Positions 8,924-17,765 are shown, numbered from the stretch's first letter. The stretch: DNA of 64,000 nucleotides from Rhodospirillales bacterium (GCA_018432935.1 JAHDSF010000043.1:32389-96388), one strand, 5' to 3'. The notes: generated by a model from the letters alone, not told the origin. A program made the numbers and translations.

Positions 8924-9700
8924 ATGGAACGCCTGCTGCGCAGCTACGTCTGGGCTCTTTACGGTTTCGTCTACCTGCCGGTCGCGGTGGTGGTGCTGTT
9001 CTCGCTCAACGATTCCGACCTCATCGCATTCCCGCTGAAAGGATTCACCCTGCGCTGGTACGACGACGTGCTGGGCGATGCCCGCCTGCTCGGAGGGCTC
9101 TTCAACACCTTCGCCGTCGCCATTCCGGTCGCCCTCGTGACCACCGTCCTGGGCGGCGCATCGGCGTTGGCGCTGACCCGCCACAAGTCGAGCTTCCGCC
9201 TGGTGCTGGGGCTGCTGGTGATCCTGCCGTTCTTCGTGCCGCGGATGATCCTGGCGGTATCGCAGGTTGCATTCATGCACCAGCTCGCGATCACCAAGAG
9301 CCTGCTGACCGTCTGCATCGGCCAGTCGCTGGTGATCCTGCCGTTCACCACCATCATCATCGCCTCGGTGCTCTACCGCCTGGACCCGGCGCTGGAGGAA
9401 GCCGCGAGCGACCTCGGCGCCAGCGCCTGGCAGCGCTTCCGCCACGTCCAGCTGCCGCTGATGAAGTTCGGCCTGATGGCCGCCTGCTTCATCGCGTTCG
9501 TGCTGTCCAGCGCCGAGTACACGGTGTCGTTCTTCACCAGCGGGCGGGCGCAGCCGCTGTCGATCCTGGTCGCCTCGGATTTCCGCTTCCACCTGTCGCC
9601 GACGCTGTATGCTCTGGCGAGCCTGATTGTGCTGTTCAACATCATCGTGGTCGTGGTGAGCGAGCTGTTGCGCCGCCGCGGCGAGGGAGCCCGGAAATGA
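8924..9700 (+). CDS. ABC transporter permease, PotC type
   Basis: This is the second permease of the polyamine-type importer, 258 residues from ATG 8924 (MERLLRSYVWALYGFVYLPV). A TTG three bases earlier is possible, but the ATG has a better spacing to GGAG at 8912. It has about six membrane spans. The EAA loop is EEAASDLGASAWQRFRHVQLPLM near residues 155-178. PotC-type features include LFSLNDSDLIAFPLKGFTLRWYDDVL. The 3' end overlaps the hydantoinase start by ATGA, so transport and hydrolysis are coupled. Confidence 0.92.
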   Translation: MERLLRSYVWALYGFVYLPVAVVVLFSLNDSDLIAFPLKGFTLRWYDDVLGDARLLGGLFNTFAVAIPVALVTTVLGGASALALTRHKSSFRLVLGLLVILPFFVPRMILAVSQVAFMHQLAITKSLLTVCIGQSLVILPFTTIIIASVLYRLDPALEEAASDLGASAWQRFRHVQLPLMKFGLMAACFIAFVLSSAEYTVSFFTSGRAQPLSILVASDFRFHLSPTLYALASLIVLFNIIVVVVSELLRRRGEGARK

Positions 9701-11121
9701 CGAAGCGCATGCTGATTTCCGGCGGCCGGGTGGTCACCGCCGTCGACGACGTCCAGGCCGACGTCCTGGTCGAGGACGGGATCGTCGTCGCGATCGGCCG
9801 CGACCTCGACGCCCTGGCCGGCGATGCCGAGCGCCACGACGCGCGCGGCCTGATCGTGCTGCCGGGCGGGGTCGACGTCCACACCCACCTCGACTACGAC
9901 ACCGGCTCGGCGCACACCTGCGACACTTTCGAGAGCGGCGGCAAGGCGGCCGCGTTCGGCGGCACCACGACGATCGTCGACTACGCCCACCAGCACCGCG
10001 GCGAAAGCCCGCTGCACGCCTTGGAGGACTGGATGAAGCGGGCGGCCTCGGCCACCGTCGACGTCGGCGCCCACATGATCCTGACCGACGCCGCCGGCGC
10101 GATGATGGCGGACGCGCGAACGCTGATCCGCAACGAGGGCGTCACCAGCCTCAAGGTCTTCACCGCCTATCCGCGCTCGCTGATGCTCGACGACGGAGCC
10201 GTGTTCCGTGCCCTCCGCGCCGCCGGGGCCGAGGGCGGCATGGTGTGCGTGCACGCCGAGAACGGCGCCGCCATCGAGATCCTGATCGAGGAGGCGGTCG
10301 CCGCCGGTCGCACGTCCCCCAAATACCATGCTCTGACCCGGCCCGCGAGCATGGAGGGCGAGGCGACCAGCCGCGTGATCCGGCTGGCCGAGCTGGCCGA
10401 GAGCCCGGTCTACATCGTCCACGTCTCGGCCGCCGATGCGGTCGAGGCGGTGGTCGAGGCGCGCGACCGCGCGATCCCGGTGTTCGCCGAGACCTGCCCC
10501 CACTACCTGTTCCTGACCGACGCCGCCTATGAGGCAGAGAGTTTCGCCGAGGGCGCCAAGGTCATCATGACCCCGCCGCTGCGCGGGAAGGAGCATCAGA
10601 ACGCGCTGTGGCGCGGGCTGGCGAGCCACGACCTCCAGGTGGTCGCCACCGACCACTGCCCGTTCTGCGCCAGCGAGGCCACCCTCGGCCGCCGCCACTC
10701 CAAGGCGACCGAGGTGCAGAGCTTCGACGTGGTGCCCAACGGCGCCCCGGGTCTGGAGACGCGGCTGCCGCTTTTGTTCGACGCCGCGGTCGCCAAGGGC
10801 CGGCTGTCGCTCAACCGCATGGTCGACATCACCGCCACCGCGCCCGCCAAGCTGTTCGGCCTGTTCCCGCGCAAGGGCACGATCGCGGTCGGCTCCGACG
10901 CCGACCTCGTGCTGCTCGACCCCGCGGGGCGGAGCCGCGTCAGCGCGGCCGGCCACCACAGCCGGATCGACTATTCCCTGTTCGAGGGGTTCGAGCTGGC
11001 GGGGGCGATCCGGAAGGTGTTCCTGCGCGGCCGGCTGATCGTCGACGGGGCGGAATGGCACGGTCGCGCCGGGATGGGCACCTATCTGAAGCGCGGTCCC
11101 AGCGGCGCTGTCCGGCTGTAG
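9697..11121 (+). CDS. hydA: Dihydropyrimidinase / D-hydantoinase
   Basis: This 474-residue cytosolic amidohydrolase opens the ring of dihydropyrimidines or 5-substituted hydantoins to give N-carbamoyl amino acids. The binuclear metal ligands are visible: HTH in GGVDVHTHLDYD (near residue 58), the lysine that is carbamylated in this family in TSLKVFTAYP (near 152), His in VCVHAENG (near 184), His in YIVHVSAADA (near 240) and Asp in VATDHCPF (near 318). The start overlaps the upstream permease (ATGA). The product would be a substrate for the carbamoyl-amino-acid hydrolase at 16424. Dihydropyrimidinase, hydantoinase and phenylhydantoinase cannot be told apart from sequence alone. Confidence 0.92.
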   Translation: MTKRMLISGGRVVTAVDDVQADVLVEDGIVVAIGRDLDALAGDAERHDARGLIVLPGGVDVHTHLDYDTGSAHTCDTFESGGKAAAFGGTTTIVDYAHQHRGESPLHALEDWMKRAASATVDVGAHMILTDAAGAMMADARTLIRNEGVTSLKVFTAYPRSLMLDDGAVFRALRAAGAEGGMVCVHAENGAAIEILIEEAVAAGRTSPKYHALTRPASMEGEATSRVIRLAELAESPVYIVHVSAADAVEAVVEARDRAIPVFAETCPHYLFLTDAAYEAESFAEGAKVIMTPPLRGKEHQNALWRGLASHDLQVVATDHCPFCASEATLGRRHSKATEVQSFDVVPNGAPGLETRLPLLFDAAVAKGRLSLNRMVDITATAPAKLFGLFPRKGTIAVGSDADLVLLDPAGRSRVSAAGHHSRIDYSLFEGFELAGAIRKVFLRGRLIVDGAEWHGRAGMGTYLKRGPSGAVRL

Positions 11122-11499
11122 CGCACGGCCGGTTCCAGGCGCGTCGGAACGATGGTACATTGCCCGCCTGCGACCTCCGTACCGTTGACCCGATGTACCG
11201 ATTTTCGACGCCGTCACTGCCGCGCCGCCGGGGGAAGGGCCGACAGAAGCCAGACTCCTCGGGCCTCGACGTGCCTTTCCGGCGCGCAGTGACTGCCCGC
11301 AAACTGGGCGCCCCATTCGCAAGCGCCGATTTCCCGTGTTTCAAAGGTGCCGACCGGCCGCAGATTCCTGGCCGTCGGCGCCACCGGCCGTCCTGGCATG
11401 AAGGTTGCCAGGATATGGCCGGCAATTCCATGCCTGCCTTCGCCGCCCGGCAGGGGGACCAGACAGCGGGCGGTCGATTCGAGAGGGGAGAGTTTCCGG
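11122..11499. other. Intergenic region before the NMT1-type ABC operon
   Basis: This 378-nt stretch holds no convincing gene. One small hairpin (TCCTGGCA at 11391-11398 paired with TGCCAGGA at 11406-11413) lies about 90 nt before the start codon. I looked for a TPP riboswitch because NMT1/Thi5-like importers can be thiamine-controlled, and found no CTGAGA-type core. No clear promoter stands out. Confidence 0.5.
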
Positions 11500-12513
11500 A
11501 TGATCGAGATGCGAACGACGTTTTTGGCCGCCGTCGCGTGCGGCGTGCTCGCAGCCGCCACCGCTTCGGCTGCCGACAAGGTCAAGTTCACCCTGGACTG
11601 GAAATACGAGGGACCGGCGGCGCCGTTCCTGGTCGCCCAGGACAAGGGCTATTACGCCGCCGAGGGACTGGACGTCACCGTCGACACGGGCAACGGCTCG
11701 TCCGGGGCGGTCACCAGGGTCGCCAGCGGCGCCTATGACATCGCCCAGGCCGACATCAACTCGCTGGTCGAGTTCAACGTCGCCAATCCGGGGCGCAACC
11801 TGAAGGCCTTCTTCGTCATCTACGACGTGCCGCCGTTCGCGCTGTTCACGCTGAAGAAATCGGGCATCACCAAGCCCGAGCAGCTCGAGGGCAAGACGCT
11901 GGGGGCGCCGGTGTTCGACGCCCCGCGCAAGCTGTTCCCGGCCTTCGCGATGGCGACCAAGATCGACGCCGCCAAGGTGAAGTGGGAATCGATGGACCCG
12001 CCGCTCCGCGAGCCGATGCTGGCGCGCGGCCAGGTCGACGCGATCTCGGGCTTCTACTTCACCAGCCTCCTCAGCCTGCGGCCCACCGGCGTCAAGGCCG
12101 AGGACCTGACGATATTCCGCTACAAGGACTTCGGGCTGGAGTTCTACGGCAACGCCCTGATCGCCTCGCCGGCGCTGAAGGACAACGTCGATCTGCAGAA
12201 GCGTTTCGCCCGCGCCGTGGTCAAGGGCTGGCGCGACGCGATCAAGGACCCGAAGGCGGCCATCGAGGCGCTGAAGAAGCGCGACCCGCTGATCGATTCC
12301 GCGCTCGAGCTCGAGCGGCTCAACATGGCGATCGCCGACAACGTGCTGACGCCGGACGTCAAGGCGAACGGAATGGGCGCGATCCGGAAGGAACGCATGA
12401 CCAAGGCGATCGACCAGTTGGCCGTCGCCTTCAAGCTGGCGAGCAAGCCCGCGGTCGAGGACGTGTTCAACGACGCCGCCCTGCCCGCCAAGGCGGACCG
12501 CGTGCTGCAGTAG
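11500..12513 (+). CDS. ABC transporter periplasmic binding protein, NMT1/THI5-SsuA type
   Basis: This 337-residue binding protein belongs to the NMT1/SsuA group, whose members take up sulfonates, thiamine or riboflavin precursors, and pyrimidine- or hydantoin-like compounds. A Sec signal peptide covers residues 1-24 (FLAAVACGVLAAATASA). The mature part begins DKVKFTLDWKYEGPAAPFLVAQDKGYYAAEGL, the hallmark of the family. Later segments include GNGSSGAVTRVASGAYDIAQADINSL and DAISGFYFTSL. ATG 11500 follows GAGAGGGGAG with 9-nt spacing; the frame is open further upstream but without a signal peptide. ATPase and permease follow. The surrounding genes suggest a nucleobase-breakdown substrate. Confidence 0.88.
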   Translation: MIEMRTTFLAAVACGVLAAATASAADKVKFTLDWKYEGPAAPFLVAQDKGYYAAEGLDVTVDTGNGSSGAVTRVASGAYDIAQADINSLVEFNVANPGRNLKAFFVIYDVPPFALFTLKKSGITKPEQLEGKTLGAPVFDAPRKLFPAFAMATKIDAAKVKWESMDPPLREPMLARGQVDAISGFYFTSLLSLRPTGVKAEDLTIFRYKDFGLEFYGNALIASPALKDNVDLQKRFARAVVKGWRDAIKDPKAAIEALKKRDPLIDSALELERLNMAIADNVLTPDVKANGMGAIRKERMTKAIDQLAVAFKLASKPAVEDVFNDAALPAKADRVLQ

Positions 12514-12520
12514 GACTCGG

Positions 12521-12619
12521 CCCCTCACCCCTTCCCTCTCCCCGCAAGCGGGGCGAGGGGGACGCAGCTTCGAGCCCCCTCTCCTCCGTCCAGCGGGGGA
12601 GAGGGTCGGGGTGAGGGGG
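12521..12619. repeat. Family-D palindromic repeat (CCCCTCACCC...GGGTGAGGGG)
   Basis: The segment opens with CCCCTCACCCC and closes with GGGGTGAGGGG. Internal hairpins lie at CTCCCCGC/GCGGGGCGAG and CTCTCCTCC/GGGGGAGAG. Related copies are at 16281-16420, in the xdhC start (21941-21990) and at the araC 3' end (38756-38792). Here it separates the binding-protein gene from its ATPase gene and may lower downstream expression. Confidence 0.75.
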
Positions 12620-12651
12620 TCTTGCCCCAGACAGGTTTGAAAGTTTCAGTG

Positions 12652-13452
12652 ATGGATTCCACCCCCGTGACGACCGCGTTCGTCGAGATCGACAAGGTCC
12701 GGCTGCGCTACCTGGAAGGTGACGGCCTTGCCCTCGAGCAGACCTCGATGACCATCGCCAAGGGCGAATTCATCGCAGTCGTCGGTCCGTCGGGTTGCGG
12801 CAAGTCGACGCTCTTGAAGCTGGTTTCGGGCCTGATCCGGCCCACCGAGGGCAAGGTCAGGGTCGACCGCCAGGAGGTGGCGGGGCCGCTGAAGATCGTC
12901 GGCATGGCGTTCCAGAACCCGACTCTGCTGCCCTGGCGCACCACCCTCGACAACGTTCTCTTGCCGCTCGAGATCGTGCAGCCGCACCGCTCCAACCTGC
13001 GGCGCCAGCGCAAGGCGTTCGAGGAGAAGGCGATGGCGCTGCTGTCCAGCGTCGGGCTGGCCGGCTGCGAGAAGAAGTTCCCGTGGGAGCTGTCCGGCGG
13101 CATGCAGCAGCGCGCCAGCCTGTGCCGGGCGCTGATCCACGAGCCCGACCTGATGATGCTGGACGAGCCGTTCGCCGCGCTCGACGCCTTCACCCGCGAG
13201 GAGCTGTGGGACGTCCTGCAGGGTCTGTGGATGACGCGGCGCTTCACCGTGCTGCTGGTCACCCACGACCTGCGCGAGGCGGCCTACCTGGCCGATACGA
13301 TCTACGTCATGAGCAAGCGGCCGGGCCGCATCCTGGTCCGCTACGACAACGTACTGCCGCGGCCCCGCAATCAGGAGATGACCTTCCGCCAGGACTTCGG
13401 CGATCTGGTCCACGAACTGAAGGGCCACATCCGCACCGTACGCGCCGCCTGA
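12652..13452 (+). CDS. ABC transporter ATPase, SsuB/TauB type
   Basis: This 266-residue ATPase serves the NMT1-type importer. Walker A is GPSGCGKST, the Q-loop is AFQNPTLLPWR (typical of the nitrate/sulfonate/thiamine-precursor group), the signature is LSGGMQQRASLCRA, Walker B is LMMLDEPFAALD and the H-loop is VTHDLREA. I chose ATG 12652 (MDSTPVTTAFVEIDKV). The frame stays open to a TTG at 12622, but that would add residues encoded by the edge of the repeat. There is no TOBE domain, as expected for this group. Confidence 0.9.
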   Translation: MDSTPVTTAFVEIDKVRLRYLEGDGLALEQTSMTIAKGEFIAVVGPSGCGKSTLLKLVSGLIRPTEGKVRVDRQEVAGPLKIVGMAFQNPTLLPWRTTLDNVLLPLEIVQPHRSNLRRQRKAFEEKAMALLSSVGLAGCEKKFPWELSGGMQQRASLCRALIHEPDLMMLDEPFAALDAFTREELWDVLQGLWMTRRFTVLLVTHDLREAAYLADTIYVMSKRPGRILVRYDNVLPRPRNQEMTFRQDFGDLVHELKGHIRTVRAA

Positions 13453-13466
13453 TTTCGGGGAAGACC

Positions 13467-14240
13467 ATGAGCCGCAGCCGTTTCAACGCCGTCCATCACG
13501 CGCCTTGGGTCGCCTCGGTCGGCCTGTTCGTGATCTGGGAGCTGGGGGTCCGCGTCTCCGGCATGCCGGAGTATATCCTGCCCTCGCCCTCGGCGGCGCT
13601 GGCCGCCGCCTGGACCTTCCGCGAGGCGATCTGGATGCATGCCGAGCAGACGATGATCACGACCCTCGGCGGCTTCCTCATCGCCGTGATCTTCGGCGTC
13701 ATCCTCGGCGCCGCCGTCGGGTCGTCGCGGATCATCTATTCCGCCCTCAACCCGATCCTGATCGGCTTCAACAGCGTGCCGAAGATCGCGGTGGTGCCGA
13801 TCCTCGTCATGTGGTTCGGCATCGGCGGCATCCCGGCAGTGCTGACCGCGTTCCTGATCTCGTTCTTTCCGATCGTCGCCAACGTGGCGACCGGGCTCGC
13901 CACCCTCGAGCCCGAGCTGCAGGACGTGCTGCGCTCGCTCGGCGCCTCGCGCCTCGACATCCTGCGCAAAGTGGGCTTCCCGCGTTCGCTGCCCTACTTC
14001 TTCACCTCGCTCAAGGTGGCGGTGACGCTCGCCTTCGTCGGCTCGGTGATGAGCGAGACGGTGGCCGCCAACGTCGGCATGGGCTACCTGATGATGTCGG
14101 CCAGCTCGAAGTTCAACGTGCCGCTGGTATTCGCCGGCCTGCTGGTGATCGCCGTCATGGGTATCGTCATGTACGGCATCTTCTCGCTCCTGGAGAACCG
14201 CTGGACCAAGTGGGCGGTCCGCGGCGCGAGGTCGGCGTGA
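13467..14240 (+). CDS. ABC transporter permease, SsuC/TauC type
   Basis: This 257-residue integral membrane permease begins MSRSRFNAVHHAPWVASVG, 14 nt after the ATPase stop. It has about six spans (LFVIWELGVRVSG near residue 20, then MITTLGGFLIAVIFGVILGAAVG). The EAA loop reads LQDVLRSLGASRLDILRKVGFPRSLPYF near residues 150-178. The motif PKIAVVPILVMWFGIG is characteristic of the SsuC/TauC/ThiX group. Repeats follow directly after the stop codon. Confidence 0.9.
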   Translation: MSRSRFNAVHHAPWVASVGLFVIWELGVRVSGMPEYILPSPSAALAAAWTFREAIWMHAEQTMITTLGGFLIAVIFGVILGAAVGSSRIIYSALNPILIGFNSVPKIAVVPILVMWFGIGGIPAVLTAFLISFFPIVANVATGLATLEPELQDVLRSLGASRLDILRKVGFPRSLPYFFTSLKVAVTLAFVGSVMSETVAANVGMGYLMMSASSKFNVPLVFAGLLVIAVMGIVMYGIFSLLENRWTKWAVRGARSA

Positions 14241-14248
14241 TTCCAACC

Positions 14249-14275
14249 GTCAGTCCCGCGAAGGCGGGAATCCGG
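14249..14275. repeat. Single arm of family-A repeat
   Basis: GTCAGTCCCGCGAAGGCGGGAATCCGG matches one arm of the elements at 2821 and 8788. The opposite arm is absent; the next sequence is a different repeat (family C). Confidence 0.7.
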
Positions 14276-14288
14276 AACAGCTCATCAC

Positions 14289-14351
14289 GGAGACACAGAG
14301 GCACAGAGATTCCCCTCTCTGGCTTCCCCGGTGTCTCTGTGCCTCTGTGGC
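14289..14351. repeat. Family-C inverted repeat (ACAGAGGCACAGAGA) overlapping a start codon
   Basis: ACAGAGGCACAGAGA (14295-14309) is repeated in inverted orientation at 14334-14348, with 24 nt between. The likely GTG start of the ygfK-like gene (14347) lies inside the right arm, so a hairpin would cover the start. Confidence 0.8.
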
Positions 14352-16323
14352 AGGTTTGCTCTTGGTCGACCTGATCCCCATCCCCTTCCCCGTGCTCGTC
14401 ACCCGCCTGTTCCGCGAGTTGGAGAGGAAGCAGGCGGCGTTCGACCTGCCGGCGAAACGCTTCTTCACCGGAGAGGGCGCCCCCGATCTGTCGATCGCGC
14501 TGCACGGCCGCCGCGCCTCGACGCCGTTCGGGCCGGCCGCGGGGCCGCACACCCAGATGGCGCAGAACATCGTGCTCGCCTGGCTTGCCGGCGGCCGCGT
14601 CATCGAGCTGAAGACGGTGCAGATCAAGGATCGCCTGACGATCCCGCGCCCCTGCATCGACATGCAGACGATCGGCTTCAACGTCGAGTGGTCGCAGGAG
14701 CTGACCCTCGAGCAGTCGCTCGAGGAGTACGTCAAGGCGGCGATGCTGATCGAGATGCTGAAGGCGGACGGCCTCGCGCCGGGACGCGGCGATACCGTGT
14801 TCGACATGAGCGTCGGCTACGACCTCGCCGGCATCCGCTCGGAACGCGTCCGCGCCTTCATGGAGGGGCTGAAGGACGCGACCGCGGTGGTCGAACGCCT
14901 GCGAGCCCAGATCCCCGTCGCCCGCTTCCGCGACCTGCCCTACCCGACCCGCATCTCGGACACCCTCACGCTTTCCACCTTCCACGGCTGCCCGCCCGAG
15001 GAGATCGAGCGCATCGCCGAGTTCCTGCTGCGCGAGGTCGGACTGCATGTGGTGGTGAAGCTCAACCCGACGCTGCTGGGCAAGGACGAGCTGACGGCCG
15101 TGCTGCACGACCGGCTCGGCTACCGCGAGCTTCAGGTGCCCGACGCCGTGTTCGCCAGGGACGCCACCTGGGAGCAGGTGCAGGGTTTCGTCGGTCGCCT
15201 GGGCACGCTGGCCGAAAGCCTCGGACGCGGCTTCGGCGTCAAGTTCACCAACACGCTCCTGGTGCGCAACCACAAGGCCTTCTTCCCGGCAAGCGAGAAG
15301 GAGATGTACATGTCGGGAGCGCCCCTGCACGTGCTCGCCATCAACCTGGTGCGGCGCTTCCGCGGGGCGTTCGGCGACCGCTTCCCGATCTCGTTCTCAG
15401 CCGGCATCGACGCCGCCAACTTCGCCGATGCGGTGGCGCTCGGCCTCACGCCGGTCAGCGTCTGTACCGATCTTTTGAAAGTCGGCGGCTACGGCCGTGC
15501 TTCACGCTACCTGGCCTCCCTTGCCCGCCGCATGGAGGAGGTCGGTGCCAAGGACATCGACACCTTCGTTATGCGGGCCTTCGGCGGGCCGGCAGCGGAC
15601 CTCGCCGCCGCCCGCCTGCGCAACACCGAGATCCATGCCGAGCGCGTCCTCGAGGATCCCCGCTACCGGGCGGCGCAGAACGCCAAGTCGCCGAAGAAGG
15701 TCGGCAGCTCGCTCCTGATGTTCGATTGCCTGACCTGCGACAAATGCATCCCGGCCTGTCCCAACAACGCCAACTTCAGCTTCGCCATCCCCCAGGGGAC
15801 CGTGCCGGTGCAATCCCTCGCCCCCTCGTCGGACGGCTGGACGGTCGCCTCGGAAGGCGTGCTCGCGTTCCGCCGTCCGTGGCAGATCGGCACCTTCGCC
15901 GACGCCTGCAACGAATGCGGCAACTGCGACGTCATCTGCCCCGAGGACGGCGGACCCTTTCGCGTCAAGCCCCTGTTCTTCGGCAGCGTCGAGAGCTGGC
16001 AACGCTCGAACCTCGACGGCTTTGCCCTTCAGCGCACGGCCTACGGCCTGCGCATGGTCGGCCGGTGCGAGGGGCGGTCCCTGGCCCTGGACAGGGTGGC
16101 GGGCGGCGGCGTCCGCTATCGCGGCGAAGGCTTCGACGTCACCTTCGACCCCGCCGACCCGGCCGCCACTGCGGCCGGCACCGCCGCCGGCCCCGTCGAT
16201 CTCACCTGGGCCTGGATCATGATCCTGCTCCGGGATGCGGTGACGGCCGGGGAAAACTACGTCAGCGCCGGATTGGGATCGGGCCCCCTCTCCGCCCCCT
16301 TGGGGGGGGAGAGGCCGGGGTGA
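14347..16323 (+). CDS. ygfK: YgfK-like Fe-S flavoprotein, short form without the NADPH module
   Basis: This 658-residue protein resembles E. coli YgfK, called a putative selenate reductase subunit or purine-locus oxidoreductase. Residues 1 to about 420 form a dihydroorotate-dehydrogenase-like FMN barrel (FGPAAGPHTQMAQNIV, ELKTVQIKDRL, STFHGCPPEEIE, VKLNPTLLG, EKEMYMSGAPL). Two 4Fe-4S clusters follow (CLTCDKCIPACPNNANFS near 460, CNECGNCDVICPEDGGPF near 520). From memory, E. coli YgfK has about 1030 residues because a GltD-like FAD/NAD(P)H module sits between barrel and clusters; that module is missing here. The GTG start lies in a repeat hairpin; TTG codons at 14356 and 14362 are alternatives. 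The last dozen or so residues come from another repeat. The electron donor is therefore unclear. Confidence 0.8.
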   Translation: MAGLLLVDLIPIPFPVLVTRLFRELERKQAAFDLPAKRFFTGEGAPDLSIALHGRRASTPFGPAAGPHTQMAQNIVLAWLAGGRVIELKTVQIKDRLTIPRPCIDMQTIGFNVEWSQELTLEQSLEEYVKAAMLIEMLKADGLAPGRGDTVFDMSVGYDLAGIRSERVRAFMEGLKDATAVVERLRAQIPVARFRDLPYPTRISDTLTLSTFHGCPPEEIERIAEFLLREVGLHVVVKLNPTLLGKDELTAVLHDRLGYRELQVPDAVFARDATWEQVQGFVGRLGTLAESLGRGFGVKFTNTLLVRNHKAFFPASEKEMYMSGAPLHVLAINLVRRFRGAFGDRFPISFSAGIDAANFADAVALGLTPVSVCTDLLKVGGYGRASRYLASLARRMEEVGAKDIDTFVMRAFGGPAADLAAARLRNTEIHAERVLEDPRYRAAQNAKSPKKVGSSLLMFDCLTCDKCIPACPNNANFSFAIPQGTVPVQSLAPSSDGWTVASEGVLAFRRPWQIGTFADACNECGNCDVICPEDGGPFRVKPLFFGSVESWQRSNLDGFALQRTAYGLRMVGRCEGRSLALDRVAGGGVRYRGEGFDVTFDPADPAATAAGTAAGPVDLTWAWIMILLRDAVTAGENYVSAGLGSGPLSAPLGGERPG

Positions 16324-16420
16324 GGTGGGGGATTCCAGAGCGCCCGCCGAAGCCCACCTCACCTTCCCGCCGCTGCGCGGCGGGCCCCTCCCTCTCCGCC
16401 CTGAAGGACGGAGAGGGATG
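16281..16420. repeat. Family-D palindromic repeats between convergent genes
   Basis: Several nested inverted repeats (CCCCCTCTCCGCCCCC, GGGGGGGAGAGG, GGGTGAGGTGGG, CCCACCTCACC, CCGCCGCTGCGCGGCGG, CCCTCTCCG, CGGAGAGGG) fill the gap between ygfK and the hydrolase gene. The first part encodes the C-terminus of YgfK. As RNA it could end transcription from both sides. Confidence 0.75.
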
Positions 16421-16423
16421 TCT

Positions 16424-17653
16424 TCACTCCGCCAGCTCAAGCAGCAGCCGCAGCAGCACGTTAGCCCCATTGGCGAGGTCCTCCGGGGCCGTGTATTCCC
16501 TGACGTTATGGCTGATGCCGCCGGCGCTGGGGACGAAGATCATGCAGGCGGGACAGACGGCCGCCATGATGCCGGCATCGTGGCCGGCGCCGCTGGGCAG
16601 GCGCCTGACCATGAGCCCCTCGTCGCGGGCGATCGCCTCCACCCGCGCCACCAGGCGGGGATCGAACGCGACCGGGGCGAAGCGAGCCAGGCAGCGCCTT
16701 TCGACGGTCACGCCCTCCGCCGCCGCCCGCTCCTCGGCGAGAGCGAACAGCCGGTGTTCGGCCTGCTGCAGGATGGCCTCGTCGGTGTTGCGCAGATCCA
16801 CGGTCATCACGACCCGCTCGGCGACCACGTTGACGAGGTTGGGATGAAGCGTCATCGCGCCCACCGTAGCCACCTGGTTGCCGTCGATCTCGCGGGCCAG
16901 CGCGCGGGCGAACACGGCGATTTCGGCCGCCACCAGCCCGGCGTCATGGCGCATCCGCATCGGCGTGGTGCCGGCGTGGTTGGCCTGGCCGGCGAGCGTG
17001 AACTCGGTCCACGAGATGCCCTGCACGCCCTCGACGGCGCCGACGGCGAAGCCCTCGGCTTCCAGCACCGGGCCCTGCTCGACGTGCAGCTCGACATAGG
17101 CGTGGACCTCCGGCCTGCCGGCCGGCGCCGGGCCTGCGCAGGCGGTGCGGGCAAGCGCCTCGCCCACCGTCTCGCCGTCGATGCCCTTGGTGCTGAGCAC
17201 CTCGGCCAGCGGGAGCGCGCCGGTGAAGACGAGGCTGCCCATCATGTCGGGCTGGAAGCGCGCGCCCTCCTCGTTGGTGAAGAAGGCGACCGCCAGCGGC
17301 CTCCTTGTGGCGATGCCCGCCTCGTTCAAGGCGGCGACCACTTCCAGGCCGGCCAGCACGCCCAGGTTGCCGTCGTAAGCGCCGCCGGTCGCCACGGTGT
17401 CGATGTGGCTGCCGGCCATCACCGGCGGGCCGTCCTCCGACCCTTTGCGGAGACCCACCGTGTTGCCGACGGCGTCGACGGTGACCGCCAGCCCCAGCTC
17501 CTTCATCCAGCCGACCACGAGCTCACGCCCGCGCCGGTCCTCGTCGCTGAGCGCCAGCCGGCAGTTGCCGCCGCCCGGCAGCGCGCCGATGCGGCCGAGC
17601 TCCGCCAGCCGCCACGACAGCCGCTCGCCGTTGATCCTCAAATTGTTGCGCAT
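16424..17653 (-). CDS. hyuC: N-carbamoyl-amino-acid hydrolase / allantoate amidohydrolase (M20 family)
   Basis: This 409-residue zinc amidohydrolase removes the carbamoyl group from N-carbamoyl amino acids, N-carbamoyl-beta-alanine or allantoate. Metal ligands of the M20 fold are visible: His in MAGSHIDTVATGGAYDGNLG (near residue 81; the Asp is in YDG), Glu-Glu in FFTNEEGARFQ (near 127), His in YVELHVEQGP (near 190) and a late His in GISHNVREYT (near 383). Substrate-binding residues appear in QANHAGTTPMRMRHDA and GAGHDAG. It complements the hydantoinase at 9697, so ring opening and decarbamoylation are both encoded here. It faces the opposite way from its neighbours. The precise substrate cannot be read from the sequence. 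Confidence 0.9.
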   Translation of the reverse strand: MRNNLRINGERLSWRLAELGRIGALPGGGNCRLALSDEDRRGRELVVGWMKELGLAVTVDAVGNTVGLRKGSEDGPPVMAGSHIDTVATGGAYDGNLGVLAGLEVVAALNEAGIATRRPLAVAFFTNEEGARFQPDMMGSLVFTGALPLAEVLSTKGIDGETVGEALARTACAGPAPAGRPEVHAYVELHVEQGPVLEAEGFAVGAVEGVQGISWTEFTLAGQANHAGTTPMRMRHDAGLVAAEIAVFARALAREIDGNQVATVGAMTLHPNLVNVVAERVVMTVDLRNTDEAILQQAEHRLFALAEERAAAEGVTVERRCLARFAPVAFDPRLVARVEAIARDEGLMVRRLPSGAGHDAGIMAAVCPACMIFVPSAGGISHNVREYTAPEDLANGANVLLRLLLELAE

Positions 17654-17765
17654 GTCCCCACGTCCGAAGCGATGAAGGGCCTTGTTCTATCCCCGTCCTG
17701 CGACAGACCCAAGCCCGCGATGAACCTGCTAGACTGGCAGCGCAGATACGGTGCAAGAAAACGAG

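Noticed and set aside
9373..11322. A 649-codon minus-strand frame opposite the hydantoinase
   Set aside because: It is antisense to a gene with intact metal-binding motifs and has no recognisable protein features.
11122..11499. Possible TPP riboswitch before the NMT1-type binding protein
   Set aside because: The conserved CTGAGA-type core and the CCTGATC-like element are missing; only a small simple hairpin is present.
16281..16323. C-terminal truncation of YgfK by the repeat
   Set aside because: Both terminal 4Fe-4S clusters and the segment after them are present. Only the final tail is repeat-encoded, and the missing module is internal.
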